A stretch of 64,000 nt of DNA. Source: AP-15 sp036404275. GTDB lineage: Bacteria; Pseudomonadota; Alphaproteobacteria; ATCC43930; CGMCC-115725. The notes beneath the pieces were generated by a model. It searched no databases, was not told the origin of the DNA, and saw only the letters and a program-made list of their open reading frames with translations. Positions 17,503-28,194 of this stretch are shown piece by piece. How positions within the stretch are numbered: position 1 is the stretch's first letter; each line of letters opens with the position of its first letter. A program made the position numbers and the translations under genes. Where the stretch lies: contig DASXAM010000074.1 of the NCBI GenBank assembly GCA_036404275.1, positions 18,941 to 82,940 of the forward strand, in the 5' to 3' direction.

Positions 17503-18405
17503 TCAGCGCGGGGAAACCGCCGCCGAGGTCAAGGTCGGTTCGCCGAGCGGTGCCGCAGGCGGCGCGCCGACATTCGCAGCCGCAGCAGCGAAGGTGCCAC
17601 CGGAATCGGCGGCGACCTGGAACCCGCCATAGTCGTTTTTGGCTTCGTCGAAATCGTGGTTGAACGACAATTCCGGCATCCGGTCGCCTTGCCGGATGTC
17701 CCAATCCTCATAGCCGGCGGAGCCGTTCCAGGCGATCGAGTTGGACAACCAGCAATACTGCGCCAAGCCGCTTCGTTTCATCGTATCGCAGACCGCGCCC
17801 GAACCATAGACCCCCACCTTGTAATCGGCGGTCCCGCCGCTTGCCGAGGCCAGTCCCGCCGCTATGCCGCGAAAGTATTCTTCGATCGGTGCGAGATATT
17901 GGCTCGGCGGGTTGAAATCAACGGCGAAGTAGATGGCGCTGCCGGGCGGCTGGCCGACGGCGCGCGCCTGCGAATAGGCGGCAATCGCATCGCCATAGCC
18001 CGACGCGTAGGAAAACCGCAACGGGTCGGTGGAATGCCATTCCCACACGGCGACGATCTTGAGGCCCATCGCGGACAGGCGGCGTGCTTCGCTCGCCGAA
18101 AGCGGCGGCCAGTGCGAATCGGGGTCGCGATAATAGCGGGCGACAAACCCGACCCGGCTGTCCTTCAGCTCGTTCAACACGTCGCTCGCATCGGTCGGCA
18201 GATCGACCCCCTGCCCCGGCACCATGGCGGGCAATGCGGCCGACGGCGGCGGAGGCGGGATCGGCGCGCCGGCACATGCCGTCAGGACCAGGGCCGGAAG
18301 AATGGGCAACAGGTTTGCGAGCTGCAACGTGCTTGCTCCCCCAACAAACCGGCGGCGGCGCCAATATCCCCGCGGTGCGCGCCTTTGCGATTTTGCGTTC
18401 GACAC
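17503..18405 (-). CDS. DUF1906 (glycoside hydrolase-like TIM-barrel) lipoprotein
   Basis: A 300-residue putative lipoprotein with a basic N-terminus (RRRRF), a hydrophobic segment and lipobox-like LTAC at about residues 41-44. Residues 65-275 match the DUF1906/Rv2525c-like glycosidase-fold family: GQGVDLPTDASDVLNELKDS, FVARYYRDPD, IVAVWEWHS, IYFAVDF and VYGSGAVC. Such proteins resemble GH25 lysozyme-like barrels and may act on cell-wall material, but activity is unproven. The start is a GTG preceded by GGGAGG. It is divergent from the second Rieske oxygenase operon. Confidence 0.78.
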   Translation of the reverse strand: MSNAKSQRRAPRGYWRRRRFVGGASTLQLANLLPILPALVLTACAGAPIPPPPPSAALPAMVPGQGVDLPTDASDVLNELKDSRVGFVARYYRDPDSHWPPLSASEARRLSAMGLKIVAVWEWHSTDPLRFSYASGYGDAIAAYSQARAVGQPPGSAIYFAVDFNPPSQYLAPIEEYFRGIAAGLASASGGTADYKVGVYGSGAVCDTMKRSGLAQYCWLSNSIAWNGSAGYEDWDIRQGDRMPELSFNHDFDEAKNDYGGFQVAADSGGTFAAAAANVGAPPAAPLGEPTLTSAAVSPR

Positions 18406-18536
18406 GAACCTCCCGCAACCAAATTCCGTTGCCGATCGACGCGTCTTCTGCGGCTGCGGTATTTGGTTGCGCCGCTTCTATCGAGCCGCGGATGGTGTAG
18501 ACTGGCGCTGCGACAACGCTGCCATCGGAGCCTCTG

Positions 18537-19811
18537 ATGCCGCCAGATGATGGAGCCGCCGTATCCTACCGCCCATTGGACGCCGACAGGGCGGCTGGGC
18601 GGCGATGGCCGATCGCCGGCGTGTCGCGGATTCCGAACTGGGTCTATACCGACCCCGACATCTTCGCGCGTGAGCAGGAGCGGATCTTTGCCGGGCGGAG
18701 CTGGCTCTATGTCTGCCTCGAAGCGGAGATCCCGCAGCCTGGCGCCTTCAAGCGCAGCCGCCTCGGCACGATCGAGACGGTCGCCGTGCGCGACGCGGCG
18801 GGCGAGGTGCAGGTGCTGGTCAACCGCTGCGCCCACCGCAGCGCACAGTTCTGCTCAGCGCCGAACGGCCAGGTCAAAGAATTCGTCTGCCCATATCACC
18901 AATGGACCTACGACCTCGGCGGAAAATTGCTCGGCGTACCGTTCCGTCGCGGGTTTCACGGGCAGGGCGGCATGCCGGAGGATTTTCGACCTGAGGAGCA
19001 CTGGCTGCAGCGTCTTGCGGTAAGCTGCCGGCACGGGCTCGTCTTCGCCAGCTTTTCGCCCGACACCGAGCCGCTCGAAGACTATCTCGGCACCAATATG
19101 CTGGGCTATTTCGACCGGGTGTTCGACGGCCGCGAGCTCGTAGTGCTCGGCTATTTGCGCCAGCGCATCCCGAGCAATTGGAAATTGATGTTCGAAAATA
19201 TCAAGGATCCGTACCACGCGAGCCTATTGCACGTCTTTCTCGTCACATTCGGATTGTTCCGGCTCGACCAGCGCTCGGCGATCGAGATGGACCCGTCGGG
19301 GCGTCATGCCGTCCTGGTCAGCCGCAGGGGCGAGCAGAAGGAGAACGAGGCGACGCGCCAGATGCGCGCCTTCAAAGCAAACTTCACCTTGCGCGACCCG
19401 CGCCTCTTGGAGCCGGTGCGCGAGTTTCCAGGTGAGGCCACCGTTGCCATGCAGACCTTTTGGCCCAACCTGATCGTGCAGCAGCAATCGAACACACTGG
19501 CGGTGCGGCAGATCGTGCCGATCGACGCCGGCCATTTCGATCTCGCTTGGACCTTTTTCGGCTATGCCGACGACACCGCGGAGATGCGGCAACGCCGCCT
19601 GCGGCAAGCCAATCTGATGGGCCCGGCGGGACTGGTGTCGCTCGACGACAGCGAGGCGATGCTGTTATCGCAAGCCGGGATCGACGGCAACGCCGCCGCG
19701 GAATGCGTCGCGGAGATGGGCGGCCGCGCCGTCCATGACGAGCCGCACATGGTCACCGAAACCGCGATCCGCGGCCTCTATCAGTATTACCGCCGGGTCA
19801 TGGACCTTTGA
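18537..19811 (+). CDS. Rieske [2Fe-2S] aromatic ring-hydroxylating oxygenase, alpha subunit (second copy)
   Basis: A 424-residue catalytic subunit. Rieske ligands are in NRCAHRSAQFC and FVCPYHQW (about residues 100-128). The iron site reads SNWKLMFENIKDPYHASLLH. It is paralogous to the alpha subunit at 10.3 kb, with the same HRSxxxC and DxYHAxLLH context, but with a different N-terminus and substrate pocket, so it may take a different substrate. Its stop overlaps the beta-subunit start. Again no ferredoxin or reductase is nearby. Confidence 0.9.
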   Translation: MPPDDGAAVSYRPLDADRAAGRRWPIAGVSRIPNWVYTDPDIFAREQERIFAGRSWLYVCLEAEIPQPGAFKRSRLGTIETVAVRDAAGEVQVLVNRCAHRSAQFCSAPNGQVKEFVCPYHQWTYDLGGKLLGVPFRRGFHGQGGMPEDFRPEEHWLQRLAVSCRHGLVFASFSPDTEPLEDYLGTNMLGYFDRVFDGRELVVLGYLRQRIPSNWKLMFENIKDPYHASLLHVFLVTFGLFRLDQRSAIEMDPSGRHAVLVSRRGEQKENEATRQMRAFKANFTLRDPRLLEPVREFPGEATVAMQTFWPNLIVQQQSNTLAVRQIVPIDAGHFDLAWTFFGYADDTAEMRQRRLRQANLMGPAGLVSLDDSEAMLLSQAGIDGNAAAECVAEMGGRAVHDEPHMVTETAIRGLYQYYRRVMDL

Positions 19812-20302
19812 TCGCCGCCCCCGGTCTCGACGCACCCCCGGCGTTGCGGCTGCGGCTGGCCGATTTCTATTGCGCTTATGCCGACGCGCTCGACGAAGAC
19901 AAGCTCGAAAGCTGGCCCGATTTCTTCACCGAAGATTGCCTGTACAAGGTCGTGCCGCGCGAGAATTTCGAGCGGGATTTGCCGATCGGGCTGATTTATT
20001 GCGAAAGCCGGAGCATGCTCGCCGACCGGGTGACCGCGATCCGCGAAACCGCCCTCTATGTTCCGCGCCTCGTTCGCCGCCTCGTCTCCAATATCCGATT
20101 GCGGCAAATCGCTGTCGATGGGCTGCGCTTGACCGCGAATTTCGCGCTCCTGCAGACCATGGTCGATTGCCCGTCCGAGCTGTTCCTGTGCGGCCGCTAT
20201 CACGACCGGGTCATCGATGACGGCAGCCGTCTCCTCTTTGCCGAACGCATCTGCGTCTATGATTCGACAATCGTCCCGACCTCGCTCGTCTATCCGATCT
20301 GA
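19808..20302 (+). CDS. Aromatic ring-hydroxylating dioxygenase, beta subunit (second copy)
   Basis: A 164-residue small subunit paralogous to the one at 11.6 kb: LADFYCAYADALDEDKLESW, PDFFTEDCLYKV, SMLADRVTAIRETALYVPR. The start is a TTG at 19808 that overlaps the alpha stop (TTGA), indicating translational coupling; no better start lies downstream before the conserved region. It structurally supports the oxygenase and carries no catalytic metal site. Confidence 0.88.
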   Translation: MIAAPGLDAPPALRLRLADFYCAYADALDEDKLESWPDFFTEDCLYKVVPRENFERDLPIGLIYCESRSMLADRVTAIRETALYVPRLVRRLVSNIRLRQIAVDGLRLTANFALLQTMVDCPSELFLCGRYHDRVIDDGSRLLFAERICVYDSTIVPTSLVYPI

Positions 20303-20341
20303 TCCGCCGCCCGAGGCCGATCCGGCTGCATCGCATCCGGT

Positions 20342-21625
<1,284 letters not shown>

Positions 21626-21634
21626 CAGCGCCGC

Positions 21635-22618
21635 TCAGTTGACGTTATGGTACCACTTATACCAGTGCACAAAGCGGGGGAGCCCGACCTCGATCGCGGT
21701 CTTTGGCTCAAAGCCGAGATCGCGGCGGGAATCCTCGATGTCGGCAAAGCTTTCCGGCACATCGCCCGGCTGCATCGGCAGCAGTTCCTTTTGCGCGGTG
21801 CGCCCGAGCGCGCGCTCGATGACGGCGATGAAATCGAGCAGGTTTTCCGGCCGATGATTGCCGAGGTTGTAGACCCGGTGACGTACCCGGCCGGGTTCTG
21901 CGGCGGGCGGGCGGTCGTGCGCGGCGATCATGCCGGCGACGATGTCGTCGATATAGGTGAAGTCGCGCGCCATCCGGCCGTAATTGAACACCTTGATCGG
22001 TTCGCCGGCGATGATCGCTCGGGTGAACAGATAGGCGGCCATGTCCGGCCTACCCCAGGGGCCATAGACGGTGAAAAACCGCAGCCCGGTTGCGGGCAAG
22101 GCGTAGAGGTGGCTGTAGCTGCGCGCGATCAATTCACAGCTGCGCTTGGTCGCTGCATACAGCGAAACCGGCTGCTCGACCGGGTCGGCGACGCTGAACG
22201 GCTGCTTTTTGTTGCCGCCATAAACCGAGGAGGACGAGGCGTAGGTGATCTGGGTCAGGTTGTCGATGCGACGCGCCGCCTCGAGCATGACCAGCGTCCC
22301 CATCACATTTGCATCGATGTAGGAATAGGGATTTTCGAGCGAATAGCGCACCCCCGCCTGCGCCGCCAAATGGATGATGCCGCGCAATTCGGGATGAGCC
22401 GCGACAAGAGCGAAGACGCCCTCGCGGTCGGCAACATCAAGCCGGGCGAATTCAAACCCGGGATAAGCCTGCAGCTCGCCGAGCCTCGCCTGCTTTAACC
22501 GAATGTCATAGTAATCGTTAAGATTGTCGATACCGATCACCCGGTCGCCACGGTTGAGCAGCGCCTTTGCGGTATGAAATCCGATAAATCCGGCGGCTCC
22601 GGTCAGCAGGATCGACAT
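21635..22618 (-). CDS. NAD-dependent nucleotide-sugar epimerase (UDP-glucuronate 4-epimerase type)
   Basis: A 327-residue extended SDR. The NAD-binding GAAGFIGFHTAKALLNRGD, the SSSVYGGNKKQPFS serine region and the YAATKRSCELIA catalytic Tyr-x3-Lys are all intact. The overall pattern (IDNLNDYYDIRLKQARL) is that of UDP-glucuronate 4-epimerases (CapI/LpsL-like). It therefore probably acts on the product of the adjacent dehydrogenase to give a galacturonate-type precursor. I chose the ATG at 22618, with GGGGATTC upstream; a GTG at 22642 is also in frame. Confidence 0.88.
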   Translation of the reverse strand: MSILLTGAAGFIGFHTAKALLNRGDRVIGIDNLNDYYDIRLKQARLGELQAYPGFEFARLDVADREGVFALVAAHPELRGIIHLAAQAGVRYSLENPYSYIDANVMGTLVMLEAARRIDNLTQITYASSSSVYGGNKKQPFSVADPVEQPVSLYAATKRSCELIARSYSHLYALPATGLRFFTVYGPWGRPDMAAYLFTRAIIAGEPIKVFNYGRMARDFTYIDDIVAGMIAAHDRPPAAEPGRVRHRVYNLGNHRPENLLDFIAVIERALGRTAQKELLPMQPGDVPESFADIEDSRRDLGFEPKTAIEVGLPRFVHWYKWYHNVN

Positions 22619-22656
22619 GAATCCCCAATCGAAATAAAGCACTTTACTCTATCATT

Positions 22657-23778
22657 TTAGCTGGTTCGGAGCAAGCCGAGCGGCCGCAGATGCGCCTTCA
22701 GGCGGCGGGCGACATGTTCAAGGCGAAAGGCCAGCCGCGGCTGCTGCACAACCTGCCACAGCATAGGCTCGACGTTTGTCGCGAAGCTCTCCTTCAGGCG
22801 GTTGTGCCCGGCCATGAAGTCGTAAACCCGCATGCCCTGGCGCCAAGCGTGTTGAATGGCCAGCGCATGGGTTACCGCGCCGGGCCGGTCGCGCGGATCA
22901 CTGTCGGAAAACCCGCTCTGATAGGCATAAATGCGATTGTTTAACCGAAAGTTATAAAGATAGCCGATCGGCCCGTCGCCGGCGCAGACCTGCAGCAATT
23001 GGATCACGCCAGCGGGAAAGCTGCGTTCTATCAAGAGCCGATGAAAGGGCTCGAAAAAGCCGACGCTGAAAGAATGCTTTTTGTGTCGGCGCTCCCACGA
23101 CGCGCAATGCAGGGTCTTCATCGCGGCAAAAAAGGCCAGCGCCTCGCTCACGGTCGCCGCCTCGTTCAGCCGTAGCGGACCGTCGCGCTCGTGTCGGCGA
23201 AAGGCGCGGCGCAGCTGCTGACGTGCATTGGCGCTGAGCACCGGCGTTAGATCGCCGTCGCTCAGCGCCAATCGATCCAATTCGACCCTGTAGGCTGGCA
23301 GAGCAACCTCGCTGCGGCCGAGCCGTCGGCCTTCGACGGCGGCTTTGGACAAGCGATGCAGCGTGCCGCCGAGATAAAGCTCATCGGCCTCGGCGCCGCG
23401 CGCCGCGAACCACGCGACGAGTGCATCTGCGGCATCGACTGAGCGACCGCGGACGGCGAGCACGCCATTGTGCTCGATGGTCATATCGAATTCGGCGATG
23501 CCAGCCTCGTTGAGGTGCCAGCCGCGCGAGCGGACGAAGCCGTGCCGGCGGCGGGTCACCCGGGCGCCGAGCAGCGCCAGCGCGACGGTCTCTCCTTGGG
23601 CCATGCCGCGCAGCAGCGCGGGCCGGCTCGCCGGCGGCAAAGCCGTCAGCCAGGCGCCGATCCAATGCCAGGAAGTGAAAAAGGACGGGTCGCCCGCCGC
23701 TTCGAGCCGGCGCCACTCGCCTTCCAGATCGGCCAGCGGGGGCAACGCCTCGCGTCGGAATTCGATATCGAGCGACAC
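22657..23778 (-). CDS. GNAT-superfamily (CelD/BcsL-like, Acetyltransf_6) protein of polysaccharide cluster
   Basis: A 373-residue protein with a doubled GNAT fold. FFTSWHWIGAWLTALPPASRP near the N-terminus and the C-terminal half (CASWERRHKKHSFSVGFFEP, IGYLYNFRLNNRIYAYQSGF, YDFMAGHNRLKESFA) are typical of CelD-like acyltransferases found in exopolysaccharide loci. The start is uncertain: GTG at 23778 has GAAGG upstream, while a TTG at 23814 would add 12 residues. It is likely in an operon with the epimerase and dehydrogenase and presumably acylates a sugar or peptide, which is inferred. Confidence 0.78.
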   Translation of the reverse strand: MSLDIEFRREALPPLADLEGEWRRLEAAGDPSFFTSWHWIGAWLTALPPASRPALLRGMAQGETVALALLGARVTRRRHGFVRSRGWHLNEAGIAEFDMTIEHNGVLAVRGRSVDAADALVAWFAARGAEADELYLGGTLHRLSKAAVEGRRLGRSEVALPAYRVELDRLALSDGDLTPVLSANARQQLRRAFRRHERDGPLRLNEAATVSEALAFFAAMKTLHCASWERRHKKHSFSVGFFEPFHRLLIERSFPAGVIQLLQVCAGDGPIGYLYNFRLNNRIYAYQSGFSDSDPRDRPGAVTHALAIQHAWRQGMRVYDFMAGHNRLKESFATNVEPMLWQVVQQPRLAFRLEHVARRLKAHLRPLGLLRTS

Positions 23779-23872
23779 GCCGTTGCCTTCAAGCCGGCTT
23801 ATTGATCGCGGCAAGCCGGTTACGACATAAGCGCGGTTGCCGACGAAACGACCGAAGAGACCGACGCCGTCG

Positions 23873-25078
23873 ATGCGGATTCTGCATATTCTCGATCATT
23901 CGCTGCCGCTCCAAAGCGGCTATGTCTACCGCACGCTCGGCATTGTCGGCGCGCAGCGCGCACTCGGCTGGGAGCCGGTTTTGCTGACCGGCGGCAAGCA
24001 TTATGCACCGGGGCCGCGCCGCGAACGGATCGGCGAGTGGGAGTTTTTGCGCACGTCCGCCCCGCACGGCATTGCGGCACGGCTGCCCTGGCTGCGTGAG
24101 CTGAGCATCGTCGGCGACCTCGAGCATCGGCTCGACGAGATCATTGAGGAGGTCGCACCCGATATCCTGCATGCGCACTCGCCGGTGCTGAACGCGATGG
24201 CGGCGCTCCGCGCCGGTCGGCGCCACGGCCTGCCGGTCGTATACGAGGTGAGGGCCCTGTGGGAGGATGCGGCGGCGAGCACCGACGGCGGCGCGCCGGC
24301 GGGATTGCGCTACCGGGCGACGCGTTTGCTGGAAAGCCGCGCCTTGCGCCGCGCCGATGCGGTGACGACGATCTGCGCCGGTCTGCGGGCCGAGATCATG
24401 GCGCGTGGCGTTGCGGCAGAGAAGGTCACAGTCATCCCCAATGCGGTCGATCGCAGCCTGTTCCGCGGCCCCGCGGCGCCGGATGTTGCGCTGGCGGCAA
24501 AGCTCGGGCTCGCCGGCAAGACCGTCCTCGCCTTTTTCGGCTCGTTCTACGCTTACGAGGGGTTGCATCTCTTGCTCGAGGCGCTCCCCGAATTGCTTCG
24601 TCGGCAGTCCGATATCGCTGTCCTCCTCGTCGGCGGCGGGCCGGAAGAGGAGCGGCTGCGCGCGCTCGCCCAAAGGCTCGATCTTGGTGCCGCCGTCGTC
24701 TTCACCGGGCGTGTTCCACATGAGGAGGTGCAGCGCTATTACGATCTGGCCGATCTGTTCGTGTTTCCGCGGTTGTCATTGCGGCTGACCGAGCTGGTGA
24801 CGCCGCTGAAGCCGCTGGAAGCGATGGCGCAGGAGCGCATCGTCGTCGCCTCCGATGTCGGCGGCCACCGCGAGCTGATCCGCGACCGCGAAACCGGCTA
24901 CCTGTTTCGCCCCGACGAACCGCGCCGGCTCGCCGAAGCGGTGCGCGCGGTGCTCGCCGATCGGGAATCCTGGCCGCGCATCCGAACGCAGGCCCTTGCC
25001 TATATCGATGCTGAGCGCTCGTGGCCGCACAGTGTCGCGCATTACGCCGGGGTTTATGACCGGCTGCGGCGGCGATAG
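23873..25078 (+). CDS. GT4 glycosyltransferase, exosortase/PEP-CTERM-system-associated type
   Basis: A 401-residue GT-B glycosyltransferase. The N-terminus MRILHILDHSLPLQSGYVYR with later GWEPVLLTGGKHY is strikingly like the exosortase A-associated 'Daro_2409' glycosyltransferase family. The C-terminal half has the GT4 donor-binding pattern: VIPNAVDRSLF, VLAFFGSFYAYEGLHLLLEA, FTGRVPHEEV, FVFPRLSLRLTELVTPLKPL and EAMAQ. I chose the ATG at 23873 because the conserved domain starts there. It converges with and overlaps the next glycosyltransferase by 25 bases. Confidence 0.85.
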   Translation: MRILHILDHSLPLQSGYVYRTLGIVGAQRALGWEPVLLTGGKHYAPGPRRERIGEWEFLRTSAPHGIAARLPWLRELSIVGDLEHRLDEIIEEVAPDILHAHSPVLNAMAALRAGRRHGLPVVYEVRALWEDAAASTDGGAPAGLRYRATRLLESRALRRADAVTTICAGLRAEIMARGVAAEKVTVIPNAVDRSLFRGPAAPDVALAAKLGLAGKTVLAFFGSFYAYEGLHLLLEALPELLRRQSDIAVLLVGGGPEEERLRALAQRLDLGAAVVFTGRVPHEEVQRYYDLADLFVFPRLSLRLTELVTPLKPLEAMAQERIVVASDVGGHRELIRDRETGYLFRPDEPRRLAEAVRAVLADRESWPRIRTQALAYIDAERSWPHSVAHYAGVYDRLRRR

Positions 25079-26250
25079 AGGGGTTGGCCGAGAATTTCGG
25101 CAAACAGTGCCGCTTGGCCCTCGGTCGTGCTGTCCCAGCCAAAGCCTTCGGCATAGCGGCGGGTGTGCGCGCGGTCCGGCGGCGCGGCGAGAAGCGCGCG
25201 GATCGCGGCGGCCAGCGTGGCCGGGACCGGTGCGGCGACGATATGCCCGGCCTCGGGTGCCGCGACGATATCGGCGATGCCGGCGATGCCGGAGACCACG
25301 ACCGGCGTGCCGCAGGCCATGCTCTCCAAAAGCACGTTGGGCCAGCCTTCACGCGCCGAGGCAAGAACCAGCAGGTCGGCGGCGCTGTAGATCGCCGGCA
25401 GGCGATCCTGCGCGACCCGGCCGAGAAGCCGCACGCGGTCGGCGACGCCGCATTCGCGCGCTCGTGCTTCGATCGCGGCGCGCTCCGGTCCGGCGCCGAC
25501 GATGACGAGATCGACGCCCGGCAATTCGCCGAGCGCTTCGACGATCATCCGGTGGCGCTTCAGCGGCACCAGATTGCCGACGGCGAGCAGCGTCGGCCGG
25601 GTCAAGGCGAGCGCGTGTCGCGCTGCCTCCCGGTCGGTCGGCCGGAACAGCGCGAGATCGACGCCGTTGCGCAGCACCCGCACGCGCTCCGGTGCGACGC
25701 CGAGCCCGACAAAGCGCTCCCGAAGCCCGCTCGACACCGCAACGAGCCCCGCCGCGTGCCGCGCCGCCCAGCGCATCCAGCGCCGCGGCACCGCATATTC
25801 GGCGATGATGTTGAGGTCGCTGCCGCGCGCGGTCACCACCACCGGCCGGCCGAGCGCGCGGCCGAGCAGCACCGCAGCAACCCCGTCGGGGTAAAAATAA
25901 TGGGCGTCGATCAAGTCGAAATCGGCGCCGTGGCGAATTTGCCGCCGCAATTTCGGCAGCACCGCGCCCGCCAGCGCCAACGGCGCCGTCGCCATCCCGA
26001 TTTTGGGGACGAGCGGATAGCGCGGATGGTCGATCTGGAGCGCGTGTCGATGTTCGCGGCGCGGCACGCGTGCGTACACCGCATATTCGCCAAAATGCCG
26101 CGACGCCGAGGGGAACCACGGCGAGGGCGCCACCACGCGCGCCGTGACGGCGCCGCTCTCGACCAGCTTGCGCAGCCGGGCCTCGACAAAAATCCCGTGT
26201 TGGGGCCGCGCTTCGCTCGGATATAAGGTTGTAAAGGTCAGGATCTTCAC
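25054..26250 (-). CDS. GT4 glycosyltransferase (TuaC-like)
   Basis: A 398-residue GT-B glycosyltransferase. The N-terminal TFTTLYPSEARPQHGIFVEA is typical of TuaC-like members. DLIDAHYFYPDGVAAVLLG, VTARGSDLNIIAEY, VLRNGVDLALFRP, VAVGNLVPLKRH-type and ASAREGWPNVLLESMACGTP motifs complete the donor-site signature. The start is a GTG at 26250 with the conserved sequence beginning at once. It is divergent from the downstream FemAB/CelD-like gene and convergent with the other glycosyltransferase. It probably elongates the polysaccharide repeat unit. Confidence 0.87.
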   Translation of the reverse strand: MKILTFTTLYPSEARPQHGIFVEARLRKLVESGAVTARVVAPSPWFPSASRHFGEYAVYARVPRREHRHALQIDHPRYPLVPKIGMATAPLALAGAVLPKLRRQIRHGADFDLIDAHYFYPDGVAAVLLGRALGRPVVVTARGSDLNIIAEYAVPRRWMRWAARHAAGLVAVSSGLRERFVGLGVAPERVRVLRNGVDLALFRPTDREAARHALALTRPTLLAVGNLVPLKRHRMIVEALGELPGVDLVIVGAGPERAAIEARARECGVADRVRLLGRVAQDRLPAIYSAADLLVLASAREGWPNVLLESMACGTPVVVSGIAGIADIVAAPEAGHIVAAPVPATLAAAIRALLAAPPDRAHTRRYAEGFGWDSTTEGQAALFAEILGQPLYRRRSRS

Positions 26251-26293
26251 CCGCCGAACCCGACAATTCCGCCAGCACAGCCGGCGCCGCTCG

Positions 26294-27361
26294 ATGCCAA
26301 TTTACCGGAACCCGGATTTTCGGCGACTCCCGAGCGGGCTCGCGACCATTTTTACGGAAGCCGCCGACGACAGCTTCTTCGCGCTGCCTGGCTGGTACGA
26401 TTTGATGGCCCGTCATGGCGTCGCGGCCGGAACCGAGATTCGCGTATGCACAGACGAGCGGCAGAGCTCGGCGATGGCGCTCGTTTTGCGCACCGACGAA
26501 CCGCGGTGTTTGGCGAGCCTCGCCAACGCCTACAGCGTCGAGCACGGCATCCTTGCCGCACCGGGAGCCGATCTCGCGGCGGGCCTTGCCGCGATCCTCG
26601 ACGAGATTTTGGCGGAACGGCCGCAGCTCGAGCGGCTGAGCCTTGCCGAGCTCGATCCGAGGGAGGAGGGCTATGGGATTATCTGCAAAGCTTTGCGGCG
26701 AGCCGGGTTTCTCGTCGAGGAGGTGTTCCATTCCGGGACCTGGTATGAGGAGACAGCGGGCTTATCATTTGCCGATTATGCCGCGGCCCGGCCATCCGAG
26801 CTGCGTAACACCTGGCGCCGCAAGCGGCGGCGTGTCGAGCGCGGCGGCCGGCTGAAAAAGGTCTTTGTCGACGGCGAAGCCGGCATCGACGACGCGATCG
26901 CCGACTACCAGGCCGTCTACGCGGCGAGCTGGAAGCCGGCCGAAGCGTTTCCCGATTTCATTCCGGCCTTGATCCGCTTCGCCGCCGAACGCGGCGCGTT
27001 GCGCCTTGGTATCTACCATATCGACGGCGAGCCGGCGGCGGCTCAGTTCTGGTTGGTGTGGAACGGTCGTGCGGTGATCTACAAGCTCGCCCACGACAAG
27101 CGTTTCGACGATCTATCGCTCGGCACATTGCTGACCATGGACCTGGCCGAGCGGGTGCTGACCTGCGACCGGCCGTACGAAATCAATCTCGGCCGCGGCG
27201 ACGACCCGTACAAAAAATTGTGGTTGCCGAAACGCCGCGAACGCTGGGGGATCACCGCCTCAAACCCGCGCACGCCGCGCGGCCTCGCCTTTGGCCTCAA
27301 GCGGGAAGCGGCCAAGCTCTATCATCGGCTGCGCGGCGAGCCGGCCGCTCCCGCTATCTGA
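26294..27361 (+). CDS. FemAB/CelD-like GNAT protein (Acetyltransf_6) of polysaccharide cluster
   Basis: A 355-residue protein of doubled GNAT/FemAB-like fold. FFALPGWYDLMARHGVA, the LRNTWRRKRRRVERGGRLKK strand-helix, YQAVYAASWKPAEAFPDFI and IDGEPAAAQFWLVWNGRAVI are family features, and YEINLGRGDDPYKKLWLPKR ends the domain. It resembles the FemAB-related proteins of exosortase-type exopolysaccharide clusters. It is the second such protein here, distinct in sequence from that at 22.7-23.8 kb. The next gene starts 15 bases downstream. Confidence 0.78.
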   Translation: MPIYRNPDFRRLPSGLATIFTEAADDSFFALPGWYDLMARHGVAAGTEIRVCTDERQSSAMALVLRTDEPRCLASLANAYSVEHGILAAPGADLAAGLAAILDEILAERPQLERLSLAELDPREEGYGIICKALRRAGFLVEEVFHSGTWYEETAGLSFADYAAARPSELRNTWRRKRRRVERGGRLKKVFVDGEAGIDDAIADYQAVYAASWKPAEAFPDFIPALIRFAAERGALRLGIYHIDGEPAAAQFWLVWNGRAVIYKLAHDKRFDDLSLGTLLTMDLAERVLTCDRPYEINLGRGDDPYKKLWLPKRRERWGITASNPRTPRGLAFGLKREAAKLYHRLRGEPAAPAI

Positions 27362-27375
27362 CCGATCAGAGCGCG

Positions 27376-28131
27376 GTGCCCGAATCTTTTTCCTATTCCT
27401 CGGCGATCCCGCCGAACCTGCTGATCCTGATCGCGATGATCGGCATCCTGCTCGCGTGGCGGTCGCGGCGGTGGGGCCTATGGCTGGCGACTGCGGCGAT
27501 GGCCTGCCTCTATCTGACGTCGACGCCGATCGTCGGCTACGCGCTGATCCGTTCGGTCGATGCGCTGGCGGAGGCGATGCCGCGCGTCCGCACGAGCACC
27601 GCGCCCGGTGCGATCGTCGTGCTGTCCGCCGGCTATCGCCATAGCAACAGCCCCGGCTCGCCCGATATCGTCGGGCCGATTACCCGCGAGCGGCTGGCCG
27701 AGGCGGTTCGCCAAGGGCGGCGGCGCGATCTTCCGATCCTGGTCAGCGGCGGTTGGGTCGGCGACGCCGACGATTCGCTGGCCGGCATGATGTCGAGATC
27801 GTTGCAGGACGAGTTCCGAGCGTCGGCGCGCTGGCGCGAGGGCCGGTCGCGCACGACCTTCGAAAACGCGCTCTTTTCGGCCGAGATGCTACGCCGGGCC
27901 GGGGTGCCGGCGGCGGTCGTGGTCACCGACCCATGGCACATGGCACGCGCCCTGTGGTCGTTTTATCGGGTCGGCTACGCGGTGGTGCCGGCTCCCACTT
28001 CCGACCGGCCTGTCTTGCCGCTGTCGGCTGGCGCCTTTCTGCCACAGGTGCCGGCATTGTCGGAGAGCTATCTCGCGCTGCACGAACTGATCGGCCTCGG
28101 CTGGTACATGGTCCGGTACGGCCGTTGGTAA
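27376..28131 (+). CDS. YdcF family (DUF218) membrane-anchored protein
   Basis: A 251-residue protein with two N-terminal membrane helices (NLLILIAMIGILLAWRSR, GLWLATAAMACLYLTSTP) followed by a DUF218/YdcF domain: GAIVVLSAGYRH, ILVSGGWVGDADDSLAGMMS, RTTFENALFSAEMLRRAG and VVVTDPWHMARALWSFYR. Relatives (ElyC, SanA) influence envelope or lipid-carrier metabolism. The start is a GTG at 27376, 15 bases after the preceding gene. Its place at the end of the polysaccharide cluster suggests envelope glycan assembly, which is inferred. Confidence 0.85.
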   Translation: MPESFSYSSAIPPNLLILIAMIGILLAWRSRRWGLWLATAAMACLYLTSTPIVGYALIRSVDALAEAMPRVRTSTAPGAIVVLSAGYRHSNSPGSPDIVGPITRERLAEAVRQGRRRDLPILVSGGWVGDADDSLAGMMSRSLQDEFRASARWREGRSRTTFENALFSAEMLRRAGVPAAVVVTDPWHMARALWSFYRVGYAVVPAPTSDRPVLPLSAGAFLPQVPALSESYLALHELIGLGWYMVRYGRW

Positions 28132-28194
28132 CGTTGCCGGCCGCAACGGGCATGATCGACAAGATTGGCTCACTATCGGCAGGGTGGGACCCCG

